64,000 nucleotides of DNA from IMCC2047 sp041395865 (GTDB taxonomy: Bacteria; Pseudomonadota; Gammaproteobacteria; Pseudomonadales; IMCC2047). The notes under the pieces were generated by a model. It did not search any database and was not told where the DNA came from. It worked only from the letters and a program-made list of their open reading frames with translations. The translations under genes were made by a program, and so were the position numbers. Below are positions 43,910 through 53,802 of the stretch, one piece after another. The stretch spans positions 124,001 through 188,000 of the forward strand of contig JAWKZQ010000002.1 of assembly GCA_041395865.1 (NCBI GenBank), given 5' to 3'. Every line of letters starts with the position of its first letter. Position 1 is the first letter of the stretch.

Positions 43910-45841
43910 ATGGTAACCAGAACTATGGCCAGGCATTTTCCACGATTAAGTTCCAAGCAGCTTAAACCCGCTATCGCCCGTTTTTTCTGCGCATCCCTGT
44001 TTTGCCTGATGATCATGCCTGTCGCCTCAGCGAAGGAGGTCACCCTGTCGCTGGAAAACGCCGATATCCAGGATCTCATACAGTGGGCGTCCCGGCATAT
44101 TGATAAAACCATCATCGTGCACCCCAACGTTAAGGGCAAAGTCTCCGTACTGGCGGGCGCGCCTATCAACGAAAAGGAAGCCTACGACGTTTTTATGTCG
44201 GTGCTGCAGGTGCATGGCTTCGCCGTCGTTGAAACCGACCAGTCGATCAAAATCCTGCCCGACGCCATTGCCAAGCAATCCAGCCCTGCCTATGCAGGCC
44301 CCGACTCACTGGATGAGGAAATTGTCGTACGCCTGATTAAAGTAAAAAACGTCTCCGCAGCACCGCTGGTTTCCCTGCTCCGCCCGCTGTTGCCACAGGT
44401 AGCCCACCTGGGCGCCTATGTGCAAAGCAACTCGCTGATTGTTGCTGACCGTGCCCAGAACATTAACAAGATCGTCAAAATCGTCGAAGACATCGATCGG
44501 GTAGGCACCATCGATATCGAAGTCATTCCCCTGGAGTTTGCCAATGCCGGCGATATCAGCGGCGTACTCGGCAAGCTGATTGGCCAGGGCCAGAGCAATG
44601 CAGAAGCCAACCCCCTCACCTTTGTGGCAGACGAGCGTTCCAACAGCATACTAATTACCGGCGACCCCATCAGCCGCCAGCAGATCAAACGTCTCATTCA
44701 GCAACTGGATAAACCCCTGTCCGGCGAGGGCAACACCCAGGTCGTTTACGTTTACTATGCCAATGCAGTCGACCTGGTGCCGATTCTGCAGAGCGTCAGC
44801 GGCAGCCTGCAAAAGGGCGACAAGGACCAGCCCTTTGATAATACCGAGGTGAGCATCCAGGCCAGCGAAGCCAATAATGCGCTCATCATCACGGCCCCGC
44901 CGGCATTACTCAACACCATAAAGGGTGTCATTCAAAAACTGGATATCCGTCGCAAACAGGTGCTGGTAGAAGCCGTTATCGTGGAAGTCAACGATGACGT
45001 CGCGGACGACCTGGGCATTCGCTGGACCTCGACCGTGCCCCAGGACGGTATCTTTGGCGGTTTTGATGCCTTCCCGTCAGCGGTAGGGGGCGCCAACAAT
45101 CCCGCTCCACCGGCTCTTGGCAGCGGCTTGACGCTGGGTTATTTCAGCAACGACTCCCTGCGCGGCCTGATCCGGGCACTGGAAACCAATTCCTCGGCAA
45201 ACATTCTGTCAACACCGACCATTGTGACCCTGGACAACGAAGAAGCTGAAATCCTGGTAGGCTCCAACGTGCCCTTCGTGACAGGGCAGACGGTTGGGGA
45301 AGATTTCACCACGGATGCATTCCAGACCATCGAACGGCAGGACATTGGCATTACCCTTAAGGTCAAACCCCGCATTAACGAAAATGATTCCATGACCCTG
45401 GATATCGAGCAAAAGGTGGAGGATATTTCAACGTCCACCGTTGCCGAAGACCTGATCACCAACAAACGCGAAATCAAAACCCGCGTTTTGCTTGAAAACG
45501 ATCAGGTCCTGGTACTTGGCGGCCTGATCGAAGACCAGGCCACCCAGGTTGAATCGCGCGTACCGATACTGGGCCGCATCCCGGTCGTGGGACGCCTGTT
45601 CCGCAGCACCAGCACCAAAGTTGAGAAAAACAACCTGATGGTTTTTATCCATCCGGTCATCCTGGCTGACGTGGGGCAAAGCAACTCGGCCACCAGCCAG
45701 CGCTACAACGATTTACGCAGCAAACAGCAACAGTACAACAAGGGGCGAGATCATATCTTCATCCCTGAGGAGCCCCCCCTGCTGCCCGAGCTGGACTTTG
45801 CTGAAACGCTACCAGCCAAGGCCGCAGAAGGTCAGCAGTAA
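43910..45841 (+). CDS. gspD: type II secretion secretin GspD
   Basis: Outer-membrane channel of 643 residues. Signal peptide ending PVASA, N0 domain starting KEVTLSLENADIQDLIQWAS, N1-N3 repeats (about 130-330) and the C-terminal secretin domain with LLENDQVLVLGGLIEDQ and VPILGRIPVVGRLFRS. No C-terminal pilotin-binding S domain is obvious, and no gspS lies nearby. Its stop overlaps gspE (TAATG). Confidence 0.97.
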   Translation: MVTRTMARHFPRLSSKQLKPAIARFFCASLFCLMIMPVASAKEVTLSLENADIQDLIQWASRHIDKTIIVHPNVKGKVSVLAGAPINEKEAYDVFMSVLQVHGFAVVETDQSIKILPDAIAKQSSPAYAGPDSLDEEIVVRLIKVKNVSAAPLVSLLRPLLPQVAHLGAYVQSNSLIVADRAQNINKIVKIVEDIDRVGTIDIEVIPLEFANAGDISGVLGKLIGQGQSNAEANPLTFVADERSNSILITGDPISRQQIKRLIQQLDKPLSGEGNTQVVYVYYANAVDLVPILQSVSGSLQKGDKDQPFDNTEVSIQASEANNALIITAPPALLNTIKGVIQKLDIRRKQVLVEAVIVEVNDDVADDLGIRWTSTVPQDGIFGGFDAFPSAVGGANNPAPPALGSGLTLGYFSNDSLRGLIRALETNSSANILSTPTIVTLDNEEAEILVGSNVPFVTGQTVGEDFTTDAFQTIERQDIGITLKVKPRINENDSMTLDIEQKVEDISTSTVAEDLITNKREIKTRVLLENDQVLVLGGLIEDQATQVESRVPILGRIPVVGRLFRSTSTKVEKNNLMVFIHPVILADVGQSNSATSQRYNDLRSKQQQYNKGRDHIFIPEEPPLLPELDFAETLPAKAAEGQQ

Positions 45842-47376
45842 TGAGTTCGCCGCAGCTTCACCCATCAACATCCGGGCAATCACCCGATGCAGCGGCTGAG
45901 GGCTTCGACAAGCCTCAACTGCCCTTCAATTATGCCAAGCGACACGGCGTGCTTGTTGATCCGGGAGCTGCCAGCGGCGATCGTATTCTGTGCCTTGAAA
46001 ACGTAAAACCCGTTATTCTTGCTGAGCTCAGGCGTTTCCTCGATCGACCGTTACGCTTCGAAACCGTCGACCAAACGCGTTTCCAGGAAAATCTTTCCCT
46101 CGCCTACGAAAGCAACTCTGATCAGGCAATGCAGATGGTTGAAGGGCTCGGCGACGACATGGACCTGGCCAGCCTGGCCGACTCCGTCCCGGAAACCGAA
46201 GACCTGCTGGAGCAGGAGGAAGATGCCCCCATCATTCGCCTGATCAACGCGCTTTTAACGGAAGCCATCAAGGCCAACGCCTCCGATATCCATATCGAAA
46301 CCTTCGAAAAACGCCTGGTGGTGCGTTTTCGCGTCGACGGCGTTTTACGCGAAGTTGTGCAACCCAAACGAGCGCTGGCACCGCTATTGGTGTCACGCAT
46401 CAAAGTCATGGCCAAACTCGATATTGCCGAAAAACGCATTCCCCAGGATGGTCGTATTTCACTGCGTGTTGCGGGCCGCGAAGTGGACATCCGCGTTTCC
46501 ACCATCCCCTCCAGCAACGGTGAGCGCGTGGTGCTGCGGCTGCTCGACAAACAGGCCGGGCGACTCGATTTAACGGCACTGGGCATGGGCGAACGAGACC
46601 AGCAGGCCTTCATCCAGCTGCTTCAGCAGCCACACGGCATTATCCTGGTTACCGGCCCCACCGGTTCGGGTAAAACCACCAGCCTGTATGCCGGATTGAC
46701 GCGCCTCAACGATAAAAGCCGCAATATCCTGACCGTTGAAGACCCCATCGAATACAACCTGGAGGGCATCGGCCAGACCCAGGTCAACACCAAGGCCGAC
46801 ATGACCTTTGCCCGCGGTCTGCGCGCCATTTTGCGGCAGGATCCGGATGTAGTCATGATTGGCGAGATTCGCGACCTGGAAACCGCCGAAATTGCGGTTC
46901 AGGCGAGTTTGACCGGACACCTGGTGTTATCCACCCTGCACACCAACAATGCAATCGGCGCCGTGACCCGTCTGCATGATATGGGCGTGGAACCCTTTTT
47001 GCTCTCTTCCAGCCTGATCGGCGTGGTGGCGCAACGCCTGGTACGGGTGCTGTGTCCGCACTGCAAGGAACCCCACCAGCCCGACCCCGCGGAACGCGAA
47101 AAACTGCACCTGAAGACTAATGATGAAGTCACCCTCTATCGCGCCAAAGGCTGCGACGAGTGCAATCAATCCGGCTACCAGGGCCGCGCCGGTATTTTTG
47201 AAGTCATCGTGATCGACGATACCCTGCGCACCCTGATACACAACCGCGCGTCCGAGGGCGAGTTGATCGAATACGCCCGCCGGTTCAGCCCCAGTATTCG
47301 CGCCGACGGTCGCAGCCGGGTACTGGCGGGCTTAACCAGCCTGGAAGAATTACTGCGTGTCACGCAGGAAGGATAA
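45841..47376 (+). CDS. gspE: type II secretion ATPase GspE
   Basis: Cytoplasmic hexameric ATPase (511 residues) that drives pseudopilus assembly. The N1E domain binds GspL; then Walker A GPTGSGKTTSLYAGL, Asp box, Walker B LRQDPDVVMIGEIRD and His box. The tetracysteine zinc site (CPHC and CDEC, about 400-440) is intact. Confidence 0.98.
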   Translation: MSSPQLHPSTSGQSPDAAAEGFDKPQLPFNYAKRHGVLVDPGAASGDRILCLENVKPVILAELRRFLDRPLRFETVDQTRFQENLSLAYESNSDQAMQMVEGLGDDMDLASLADSVPETEDLLEQEEDAPIIRLINALLTEAIKANASDIHIETFEKRLVVRFRVDGVLREVVQPKRALAPLLVSRIKVMAKLDIAEKRIPQDGRISLRVAGREVDIRVSTIPSSNGERVVLRLLDKQAGRLDLTALGMGERDQQAFIQLLQQPHGIILVTGPTGSGKTTSLYAGLTRLNDKSRNILTVEDPIEYNLEGIGQTQVNTKADMTFARGLRAILRQDPDVVMIGEIRDLETAEIAVQASLTGHLVLSTLHTNNAIGAVTRLHDMGVEPFLLSSSLIGVVAQRLVRVLCPHCKEPHQPDPAEREKLHLKTNDEVTLYRAKGCDECNQSGYQGRAGIFEVIVIDDTLRTLIHNRASEGELIEYARRFSPSIRADGRSRVLAGLTSLEELLRVTQEG

Positions 47377-47395
47377 CCAACGGGAACGTTCCTGA

Positions 47396-48613
47396 ATGGC
47401 AGCTTTCGACTATGTTGCCCTGGACTCACAGGGTCGCAAACAAAAAGGTTCGCTGGAAGCCGACAGCGCCCGGCAAATGCGGCAATTACTGCGCGACCGC
47501 GGCCTGACGCCGCTCTCCGTCGACGAAAGCAGCCAAAAGCAGCGTCGCGAAGGATCCCTTAAAAGCCTGCTGTCGCCCCACATCAGCATCGCTGACCTGG
47601 CCCTGCTCACCCGCCAGCTTGCCACTCTGGTGCAGGCCGCCCTGCCCCTGGAGGAAGCCCTGTCAGCCGCCGCCCAGCAGACCACCAAACCCAAGGTTCG
47701 CAGCATGCTGCTGGCGGTACGCGCCAAGGTCATGGAAGGCCATACGCTGGCCAATGCGCTGTCCGAGTTTCCGCGTGCCTTCCCGGCAATTTACCGGGCA
47801 ACGGTCGCTGCCGGCGAAAAATCCGGCTTTCTGGACCAGATTCTCAACCGCCTCGCCGACTATACCGAAGCCAGTCACGAATCGCGCCAGAAGATCATGA
47901 TGGCCCTGCTCTATCCGGTTATTCTGCTGGTACTGAGCCTGCTGATTGTTACCGGACTGATGGTTTACATCGTGCCCGATGTCGTCGAGGTTTTTATCGA
48001 CACCGGCCAGCAACTGCCTACTCTGACCGTCGCACTGATAGCCGTCAGCGATTTTATTGCCGGTTATGGCCTCTACCTGCTGATTGCCCTGATTGCCGCA
48101 GGGTTCGGTCTGCGCTATCTGCTCAAACAACCCGCCATTCGCCTCGCCTGGCACCGGCGGCTGCTAAAACTGCCGTTGGTCGGGCGTCTCAGCATTACCC
48201 TGAACACAGCGCGTTTCGCCAGCACCCTGAGCATTCTTACCACCAGTGGTGTGCCCCTGGTCGAGGCGATGCGCATTTCCGGGCAGGTGTTGTCCAACCT
48301 CTGGCTCAAACAGCTGGTGGAAGATGCCACCCGCAAAGTGACCGAGGGCAGCTCCCTGCACAGGGCCTTACAGCAATCCGGCTACTTCCCGCCGATGATG
48401 GTACATATGATTGCCAGCGGCGAAGCCAGTGGCGAACTGGATCAAATGCTGGAACGGGTCGCCGCCAGCCAGGAGCGTGAAGTCCAGAATTTTATCGGCA
48501 TCCTGCTGGGCCTTTTCGAACCCCTGATGCTTTTGGCCATGGGGCTGACCGTGTTATTAATTGTCTTGGCAATCCTGCTGCCGATCCTCAACCTGAACCA
48601 ACTTGTCACTTAA
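47396..48613 (+). CDS. gspF: type II secretion platform protein GspF
   Basis: Polytopic inner-membrane protein of 405 residues with the duplicated T2SSF cytoplasmic domains (about 70-190 and 270-395) and three membrane helices. LLTRQLATLVQAALPLEEAL and ARFASTLSILTTSGVPLVEA mark the two repeats. Confidence 0.97.
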   Translation: MAAFDYVALDSQGRKQKGSLEADSARQMRQLLRDRGLTPLSVDESSQKQRREGSLKSLLSPHISIADLALLTRQLATLVQAALPLEEALSAAAQQTTKPKVRSMLLAVRAKVMEGHTLANALSEFPRAFPAIYRATVAAGEKSGFLDQILNRLADYTEASHESRQKIMMALLYPVILLVLSLLIVTGLMVYIVPDVVEVFIDTGQQLPTLTVALIAVSDFIAGYGLYLLIALIAAGFGLRYLLKQPAIRLAWHRRLLKLPLVGRLSITLNTARFASTLSILTTSGVPLVEAMRISGQVLSNLWLKQLVEDATRKVTEGSSLHRALQQSGYFPPMMVHMIASGEASGELDQMLERVAASQEREVQNFIGILLGLFEPLMLLAMGLTVLLIVLAILLPILNLNQLVT

Positions 48614-48624
48614 TAAGGCAAATT

Positions 48625-49077
48625 ATGAAAAAAACCGCAATTCCCAGACAGCAAAATCAAGGTGGCTTTACCCTGATTGAGATTATGGTCGTCATTGTTA
48701 TTCTCGGCATTCTTGCGGCGCTGGTGGTCCCCAATATTATGGGGCGTCCGGATGAAGCCCGTATCAGCGCGGCCAAATCCGACCTGAAAGCCATTAGCAA
48801 TGCCTTGAACCTGTATCGACTGGATAACTATAACTACCCCAGTACCGACCAGGGTTTACAGGCCTTGGTTAACAAGCCCTCCGGTGAGCCCGAAGCCAAA
48901 AACTGGAACCCGGACGGCTATCTCTCAAAATTGCCCAAGGACGGCTGGGGGAACGAGTATCAGTACCTCAGCCCCGGCGCACACGGCAAGTTTGATCTCT
49001 ATTCTCTTGGCGCCGACGGCCGTGAGGGCGGTGAAGGCGTCGATGCCGACATTACCTCCTGGGAACTGGATCAATAG
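48625..49077 (+). CDS. gspG: major pseudopilin GspG
   Basis: Main subunit of the pseudopilus, 150 residues. Prepilin leader and cleavage site QGGFTLIEIMVVIVILG, with Glu at position 5 of the mature protein. The C-terminal region has the calcium-binding-like loop GAHGKFDLYSLGADGREGG common to GspG. A prepilin peptidase (GspO/PilD) is required but not in the window. Confidence 0.98.
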   Translation: MKKTAIPRQQNQGGFTLIEIMVVIVILGILAALVVPNIMGRPDEARISAAKSDLKAISNALNLYRLDNYNYPSTDQGLQALVNKPSGEPEAKNWNPDGYLSKLPKDGWGNEYQYLSPGAHGKFDLYSLGADGREGGEGVDADITSWELDQ

Positions 49078-49086
49078 CCTGCCCCC

Positions 49087-49629
49087 ATGAAATGCGCGCG
49101 CGGGTTTACGCTGGTCGAAATTCTGGTTGTCGTCGTGATCGTCGGCTTCCTGGCCGGCATGGCCGTTCTGGCAATTGGCAACGATCCGCAACGCCAGCTC
49201 AAACAGGAGGCGCAACGTGCATTGGCCGTGCTACAGCTGGCAAGTGACGAAGCCATGCTAGAGGGCCGCGAGTACGGCCTGATTCTGGACGATAGCGGGT
49301 ATCAGGTCGCCCTGTTCGACGAAAAAAAGCGCCAATGGCTGCCCAGCCCGCAAAACGCCTTTTCCCGCTATGAGTTACCGGACAGCATCATACTGAGCCT
49401 GGAAACCGAAGGCTCAACGGTTGACCTGGCCAAACTGCTGACAAAACAGGATTCTGAAAAGGAAACGCCCTCCGATAATGACCTGGCCCCTGCCCTGCTG
49501 ATCTTGTCCAGTGGCGAAATCACGCCTTTCACGCTCGCTTTCAGTTCAGACAGGCAGCCCCATACCGCCTTTAGCCTCAGCAGTGACGGCCTGTCGGAAA
49601 TTCAGCTGAGCAGCCTGGGAGAACGTTAA
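49087..49629 (+). CDS. gspH: minor pseudopilin GspH
   Basis: 180 residues with a short leader and ARGFTLVEILVVVVIVGF cleavage/helix segment, then the GspH beta domain (AISDEAMLEGREYGLIL-type strand pattern near residue 55). It lies 9 bp after gspG and is closely followed by gspI. Confidence 0.93.
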   Translation: MKCARGFTLVEILVVVVIVGFLAGMAVLAIGNDPQRQLKQEAQRALAVLQLASDEAMLEGREYGLILDDSGYQVALFDEKKRQWLPSPQNAFSRYELPDSIILSLETEGSTVDLAKLLTKQDSEKETPSDNDLAPALLILSSGEITPFTLAFSSDRQPHTAFSLSSDGLSEIQLSSLGER

Positions 49630-49630
49630 G

Positions 49631-50005
49631 ATGCGCCGGCACAGGAAGCATAGTCCCGGATTTACGCTGCTGGAAGTCATGATAGCACTGGCCGTGTTTG
49701 CCATTAGTGCGATTGCCCTGCTCAGCCAGAGCAACCAGGGAATCAGCCAGTCACAGTACCTGGAGGAAAAGAGCTACGCACTGTGGATTGCCGAAAATAC
49801 CCTGACAGAATTGCGTCTCAAGCCGGAATGGCCTCCGCTTGGCAAGGATAACAATACCGTCACCCAGTTTAACCGCGACTGGCTGGTCGAGACCGACGTG
49901 ACCGATACGGGCGAACAGAACCTGCGCCGGGTCGAGGTAAGGGTAACACGGCCGCCGGACGCAAAGGTGGTGTCGCTGCTGAGAGGCTACATAGGCAGAT
50001 ACTGA
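49631..50005 (+). CDS. gspI: minor pseudopilin GspI
   Basis: 124 residues; cleavage/helix segment PGFTLLEVMIALAVFAISAI with Glu5. WIAENTLTELRL and a basic strand-rich C-terminus are typical. Stop and gspJ start share a base. Confidence 0.95.
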   Translation: MRRHRKHSPGFTLLEVMIALAVFAISAIALLSQSNQGISQSQYLEEKSYALWIAENTLTELRLKPEWPPLGKDNNTVTQFNRDWLVETDVTDTGEQNLRRVEVRVTRPPDAKVVSLLRGYIGRY

Positions 50006-50808
50006 TGCAGAACTCAGCCTATAAAAACAAGGGTTTTACGCTGCTGGAGGTCTTGATTGCCCTGAGTATTTTTACGGTGATCGGCCTGGCGTCCTATCGG
50101 GTATTGGATATCACGATCCTGTCGCAAACCCAGATCGAACGGCACGACACCCGCCTGCGCGCCCTTGAACGTGCCATGCATGTCATCGACCTGGATATCG
50201 AGCAACTGATTGATCGTCCCATCCGCGACAATTATGCCGATGAGCTCGCTTCACCCATCGCGCCCAGCAGCCAGTATGCGCTCGAGTTCACCCGCCAGGG
50301 GTGGCGTAATCCACTGCAGTTACCGCGTAGCCAGTTGCAGCGCGTCGCCTATGAACTCGGTTCGACCAGCGACGGTGAGGAGGCCACCGGCCCTCACCTT
50401 TTGCGCCATTACTGGACGGTACTGGACCGGGCCCAGGACAGCGAACCGCGCACCCAGGTATTGCTGAAGGATATTGATGACCTGCAAATCCGTTTCCTGA
50501 ATGATAACGGCGAATGGAAGAGTGAGTGGCCAGCCAGAACCGCTTCCGGCTCCCTGACGAAGGGCATGCCGCGTGCCCTGATGCTGGAGCTCAACAGCCC
50601 TGGCATCGGCCATATCCAGCGCCTTTACCAGCTCAGCGAGGTAAGCGATTGGCAAAGTATCGCACTCAATAGGCAGGCATCCGGCGCTGGCAAGGACAAT
50701 GACCAGCAAGAGACGCCGACAGCTCAGGACAACCCTGACGAAGAATACAGCGGTCGCGATGAGCACGATTTCGATCCCTCCGAATTCCACGATTTGGAGG
50801 GTCCCTGA
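50005..50808 (+). CDS. gspJ: minor pseudopilin GspJ
   Basis: 267 residues; leader and KGFTLLEVLIALSIFTVIGL segment with Glu5, then DLEQ-type conserved strand (MHVIDLDIEQLIDRPIRDN). An acidic, Gln/Asp-rich C-terminal tail of about 45 residues extends beyond the usual domain and is probably disordered. Confidence 0.95.
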   Translation: MQNSAYKNKGFTLLEVLIALSIFTVIGLASYRVLDITILSQTQIERHDTRLRALERAMHVIDLDIEQLIDRPIRDNYADELASPIAPSSQYALEFTRQGWRNPLQLPRSQLQRVAYELGSTSDGEEATGPHLLRHYWTVLDRAQDSEPRTQVLLKDIDDLQIRFLNDNGEWKSEWPARTASGSLTKGMPRALMLELNSPGIGHIQRLYQLSEVSDWQSIALNRQASGAGKDNDQQETPTAQDNPDEEYSGRDEHDFDPSEFHDLEGP

Positions 50809-51797
50809 TGCCAACACTGCGTCATCAGCAGGGAGTTGCCCTAATCAGCGTCTTACTGGTCATGGCGATTGCAACCGTGATCGCCAGTGAAGTGGCTTCG
50901 CGCGTTTCTTTCCATATTCAGCGAACGGACAATCAACAAACCAGAGCCCAGGCCTACCAATACGCCCTCGGAGGCGAAGCGCTGGTGCGCCAGGTTCTTC
51001 ACGAGGATCTGGAAAACAGCGAATACGACCATCTGGGAGAGAAATGGGCGACCTTAAAACCGCTCTACAAATTCGATCAGGGGCAACTCAAAATCCAGCT
51101 GGTTGATTTGCAGTCGCGGCTGAACATCAACAACCTGGTCACCAGGGAAGGTCTGCTTAACGAACCGGCATACATTCAGTTTCTCAAACTGTTCAACACC
51201 CTCGCGCTTGATCCGCAGCTTTTGGACACGCTGGTTGACTGGCTTGATAAAGACAGCACGCCTAAAACCATTAACAGCGAAGACACTGGCTACCTGGCTT
51301 CCGAGACGCCCTACCGAGCCGCCAACCGGCCGTTGGCACACCTTTCCGAACTGGCGCTGCTGCAGGGCTGGACACAAAAGGATATCGACCAGCTCGCCCC
51401 CTTCGTGATCGCCCTGCCGACAGCGACCAGAATCAACGTCAACACCGCTTCGGCTACGGTATTATCAACCCTTGCCGAGAAACTCACTCCGCTTAATAGC
51501 GCCAATCTGGTAGCCTCACAGCAGAACGGTGGTTTTCAAAGCATGGATGAATTTCTCGCCCATGACCAGCTGGCTGGCATCGCCGTTAACAGTGCCGCAG
51601 CCGATATACACAGCGACTATTTTTCAGCCTATGTGGTATCAGACTTTGCAGACAAAACCGTTCACCTGCACAGTATTTTTTACAGAAACCCGGCCAGCGG
51701 TGAGATCAAGCTGGTGTCCAGAGACCGCAGCAGTCACTTTCTCTGGCCGGAAGAAGAAAGCGGGTCCCGAGTAACAAGCCAAGTGAGAAACCTGTGA
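50808..51797 (+). CDS. gspK: minor pseudopilin GspK
   Basis: Large tip pseudopilin of 329 residues. QQGVALISVLLVMAIATVI lacks the Glu5 of other pseudopilins, as expected for GspK, which is why it caps the filament. The alpha-helical insertion domain with INVNTASATVLSTL (helix-hairpin-helix-like) is present. Confidence 0.96.
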   Translation: MPTLRHQQGVALISVLLVMAIATVIASEVASRVSFHIQRTDNQQTRAQAYQYALGGEALVRQVLHEDLENSEYDHLGEKWATLKPLYKFDQGQLKIQLVDLQSRLNINNLVTREGLLNEPAYIQFLKLFNTLALDPQLLDTLVDWLDKDSTPKTINSEDTGYLASETPYRAANRPLAHLSELALLQGWTQKDIDQLAPFVIALPTATRINVNTASATVLSTLAEKLTPLNSANLVASQQNGGFQSMDEFLAHDQLAGIAVNSAAADIHSDYFSAYVVSDFADKTVHLHSIFYRNPASGEIKLVSRDRSSHFLWPEEESGSRVTSQVRNL

Positions 51798-53080
51798 CAC
51801 CCATCCTGTTCCTGAAGTTACCCACCGTTTCCAGGCCTGCTGAATCAACCCGGGTTGATTGGGCACTCTATAACAGCCAGCGTGAAAAACAGGCGGGCGG
51901 CGAAGCGGCACCCCTCAGCGCCGTTCAAGCGGCAATAGGCCATGAAGAGCCTATGGTTATCGTGCTGGCACCGGCCTGCCAAATCCTGCAGACCAGCCTG
52001 CGGATTCCCGCCGGCCAGAAACGCCACCTGCAACGCACCCTGCCCTTTTTGCTGGAAGAGGAAATAGCCTCACCGATCGAAAACATGCATCTGTGCACCG
52101 GTCCCATCGACCACGGCCAGGTGCAGGTGCTGGCCGTTAGCCATAGCACCTTGAAAGCCTGGTTGGCCTGGCTGGAAAGCGATCAGATTAAACCCGACTG
52201 GTTACTGCCGGACAGCGCTGCGCTGGGCCTGGCAAGCGAGCTGGAAATACGGGTGGAAGACACGGGCATCGACTTTTTCTGCCGACACCAGCCCTTTGTT
52301 CGCGCCGAACTCAATGATGCAGCCTTTGTCGCTGATCGCCTGATTGCCGAACTTGGCGAAGCCCATCGACCCGCTTCGGGCCTGCTAACGATTCCCGAAA
52401 CGCTGAGTGAAGAAGGTAAAGCCAGCGCCGGGGCCCTGGCAGCCCAATTCGAAGTGGAAGGTATCGACATCAGACACCAGACCGTCACCAATCATTTCGA
52501 CAATACTTGCCAACAGCTGCTACCGCTGCTGCAGACCGCATCGGGTCCGCTGGTCAATCTGCTGACGGGCGGTTACCGCAGCGAATCCCGGCGCCAACTG
52601 AAAAGCAAACCGAACTGGCGTGCCCTAGCAGCCGCCGTTGCCCTGTGTGTTGGTTTAAAACTGGTGTTTGATTTAGGAACGGGGCTGTACCTGAACCAGC
52701 AAACCCGTCAGGTAAACGATGATATTACCCAACTTTATCGCGAGCTCTTTCCGCAGGATAAACGTATCGTGAATCCCCGCGTGCAAATGCAAAATCACCT
52801 GAGCCAAACCACTGCTGCGTCCGGCCAATCGGATTTCATGCAGCTCTTCGGGCAGGTCGCCGGTGCACTCAAAAACCTTGGCAATGCCAGGGATTCCCAG
52901 ATACAACAGTTGCGTTATAACGATAAAACCCAAACCCTGCTGGTTGACCTGCAGGTCCGCGATATACAACAGCTGGAACGTTTCAAGCAGTTCCTGACGA
53001 CGCGGAATATCAACACCGATATTCTTTCCGCAAACGAAGACCAGCAATGGATCAAGGGTCGCATCAGGCTGAGCCTGTAA
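51794..53080 (+). CDS. gspL: type II secretion protein GspL
   Basis: Bitopic platform protein (428 residues). The cytoplasmic actin-like domain (about 1-260, PFLLEEEIASPIENMH) binds GspE; a transmembrane helix near 275-295 leads to a periplasmic ferredoxin-like domain. The start is GTG at 51794, overlapping the gspK stop by 4 bp. Confidence 0.95.
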   Translation: MTPILFLKLPTVSRPAESTRVDWALYNSQREKQAGGEAAPLSAVQAAIGHEEPMVIVLAPACQILQTSLRIPAGQKRHLQRTLPFLLEEEIASPIENMHLCTGPIDHGQVQVLAVSHSTLKAWLAWLESDQIKPDWLLPDSAALGLASELEIRVEDTGIDFFCRHQPFVRAELNDAAFVADRLIAELGEAHRPASGLLTIPETLSEEGKASAGALAAQFEVEGIDIRHQTVTNHFDNTCQQLLPLLQTASGPLVNLLTGGYRSESRRQLKSKPNWRALAAAVALCVGLKLVFDLGTGLYLNQQTRQVNDDITQLYRELFPQDKRIVNPRVQMQNHLSQTTAASGQSDFMQLFGQVAGALKNLGNARDSQIQQLRYNDKTQTLLVDLQVRDIQQLERFKQFLTTRNINTDILSANEDQQWIKGRIRLSL

Positions 53081-53101
53081 CCGAGGCCGAGAGGAATCTT
53101 T

Positions 53102-53608
53102 ATGAACAGCTTCAAGCTAACGGACCTGAAACAGCAATTTCTGGCACTGGCGCCAAAAGATCGCTTGGCAATCACCCTTCTCTCCGTCTTTTTAGCGGGA
53201 TTGATCGTGATCTACCTGATGCTATTACCGGCACACCGTTTCGCAAACAACGCCGCCGAGCAGTACCAGCAACGCGCAGAAATCCTGGCCTGGATGAAAT
53301 CAAACGCCGCAGCAGCCAGAACCCTGACCGTTCAAACAACCGATAAACCCAAATTGGCACCCGGACAATCCATCCTGAGTCTGGCGTCACAGCAGGCGCA
53401 GGCAAAGGGAATTGGCTTCAAGCGCTTCGAACCCTTTGGAGACGGCGGGTTAAGGGTCTGGCTGGATACCGTGCCCTTCAACGATATGCTGCTGTGGCTG
53501 GTACAGCTTCAGGATGAATTCGGCATTGAAGTGCAGCAAATCAGCATTGATCGCGATAAAGGAAACGGGACCGTCAACGCCAAACTGGAACTGTACCTGG
53601 CCGGCTGA
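53102..53608 (+). CDS. gspM: type II secretion protein GspM
   Basis: Small bitopic partner of GspL, 168 residues, with one helix (about 24-43, ITLLSVFLAGLIVIYLMLL) and a periplasmic ferredoxin-like domain. Last gene of the operon; gspN, gspO and gspS are absent here. Confidence 0.93.
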   Translation: MNSFKLTDLKQQFLALAPKDRLAITLLSVFLAGLIVIYLMLLPAHRFANNAAEQYQQRAEILAWMKSNAAAARTLTVQTTDKPKLAPGQSILSLASQQAQAKGIGFKRFEPFGDGGLRVWLDTVPFNDMLLWLVQLQDEFGIEVQQISIDRDKGNGTVNAKLELYLAG

Positions 53609-53802
53609 TGTCGCCGCTACGCAGGCGGCTGTAGCGATTTGTGCCGGATAAGCGGTGTCAGAACCGTCAAGGATTGAGTCCCGAAGGAGGACAGCCACGA
53701 CTTGTAACAAGGCCGTCACTGGCCTGGCTAAAAGAGCCGGAGCCCCGAAGGGAGAGGCAGGACACCGGCTGGAGACAGAACGAAATGGAGAGCGTTATCC
53801 TG
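53609..53802. ncRNA. structured intergenic region, candidate small RNA
   Basis: 194 bp between gspM and a convergent gene with no good ORF. Hairpins: CGCTAC/GTAGCG (53615-53636), GGCC/GGCC (53711-53724) and AGCCGG/CCGGCT (53735-53770). A 12-mer GAGTCCCGAAGG (53676-53687) recurs as GAGCCCCGAAGG (53740-53751). About nine GGA triplets are spread along the plus strand, a feature of CsrA/RsmA-titrating RNAs, though promoter and terminator are not clear. It could also be just the operon's 3' region. Confidence 0.35.

Noticed and set aside
53609..53802. Match to a c-di-GMP, cobalamin or TPP riboswitch, or to RNase P or tmRNA
   Set aside because: I compared the conserved core sequences from memory and none fits; only generic hairpins and repeats remain.
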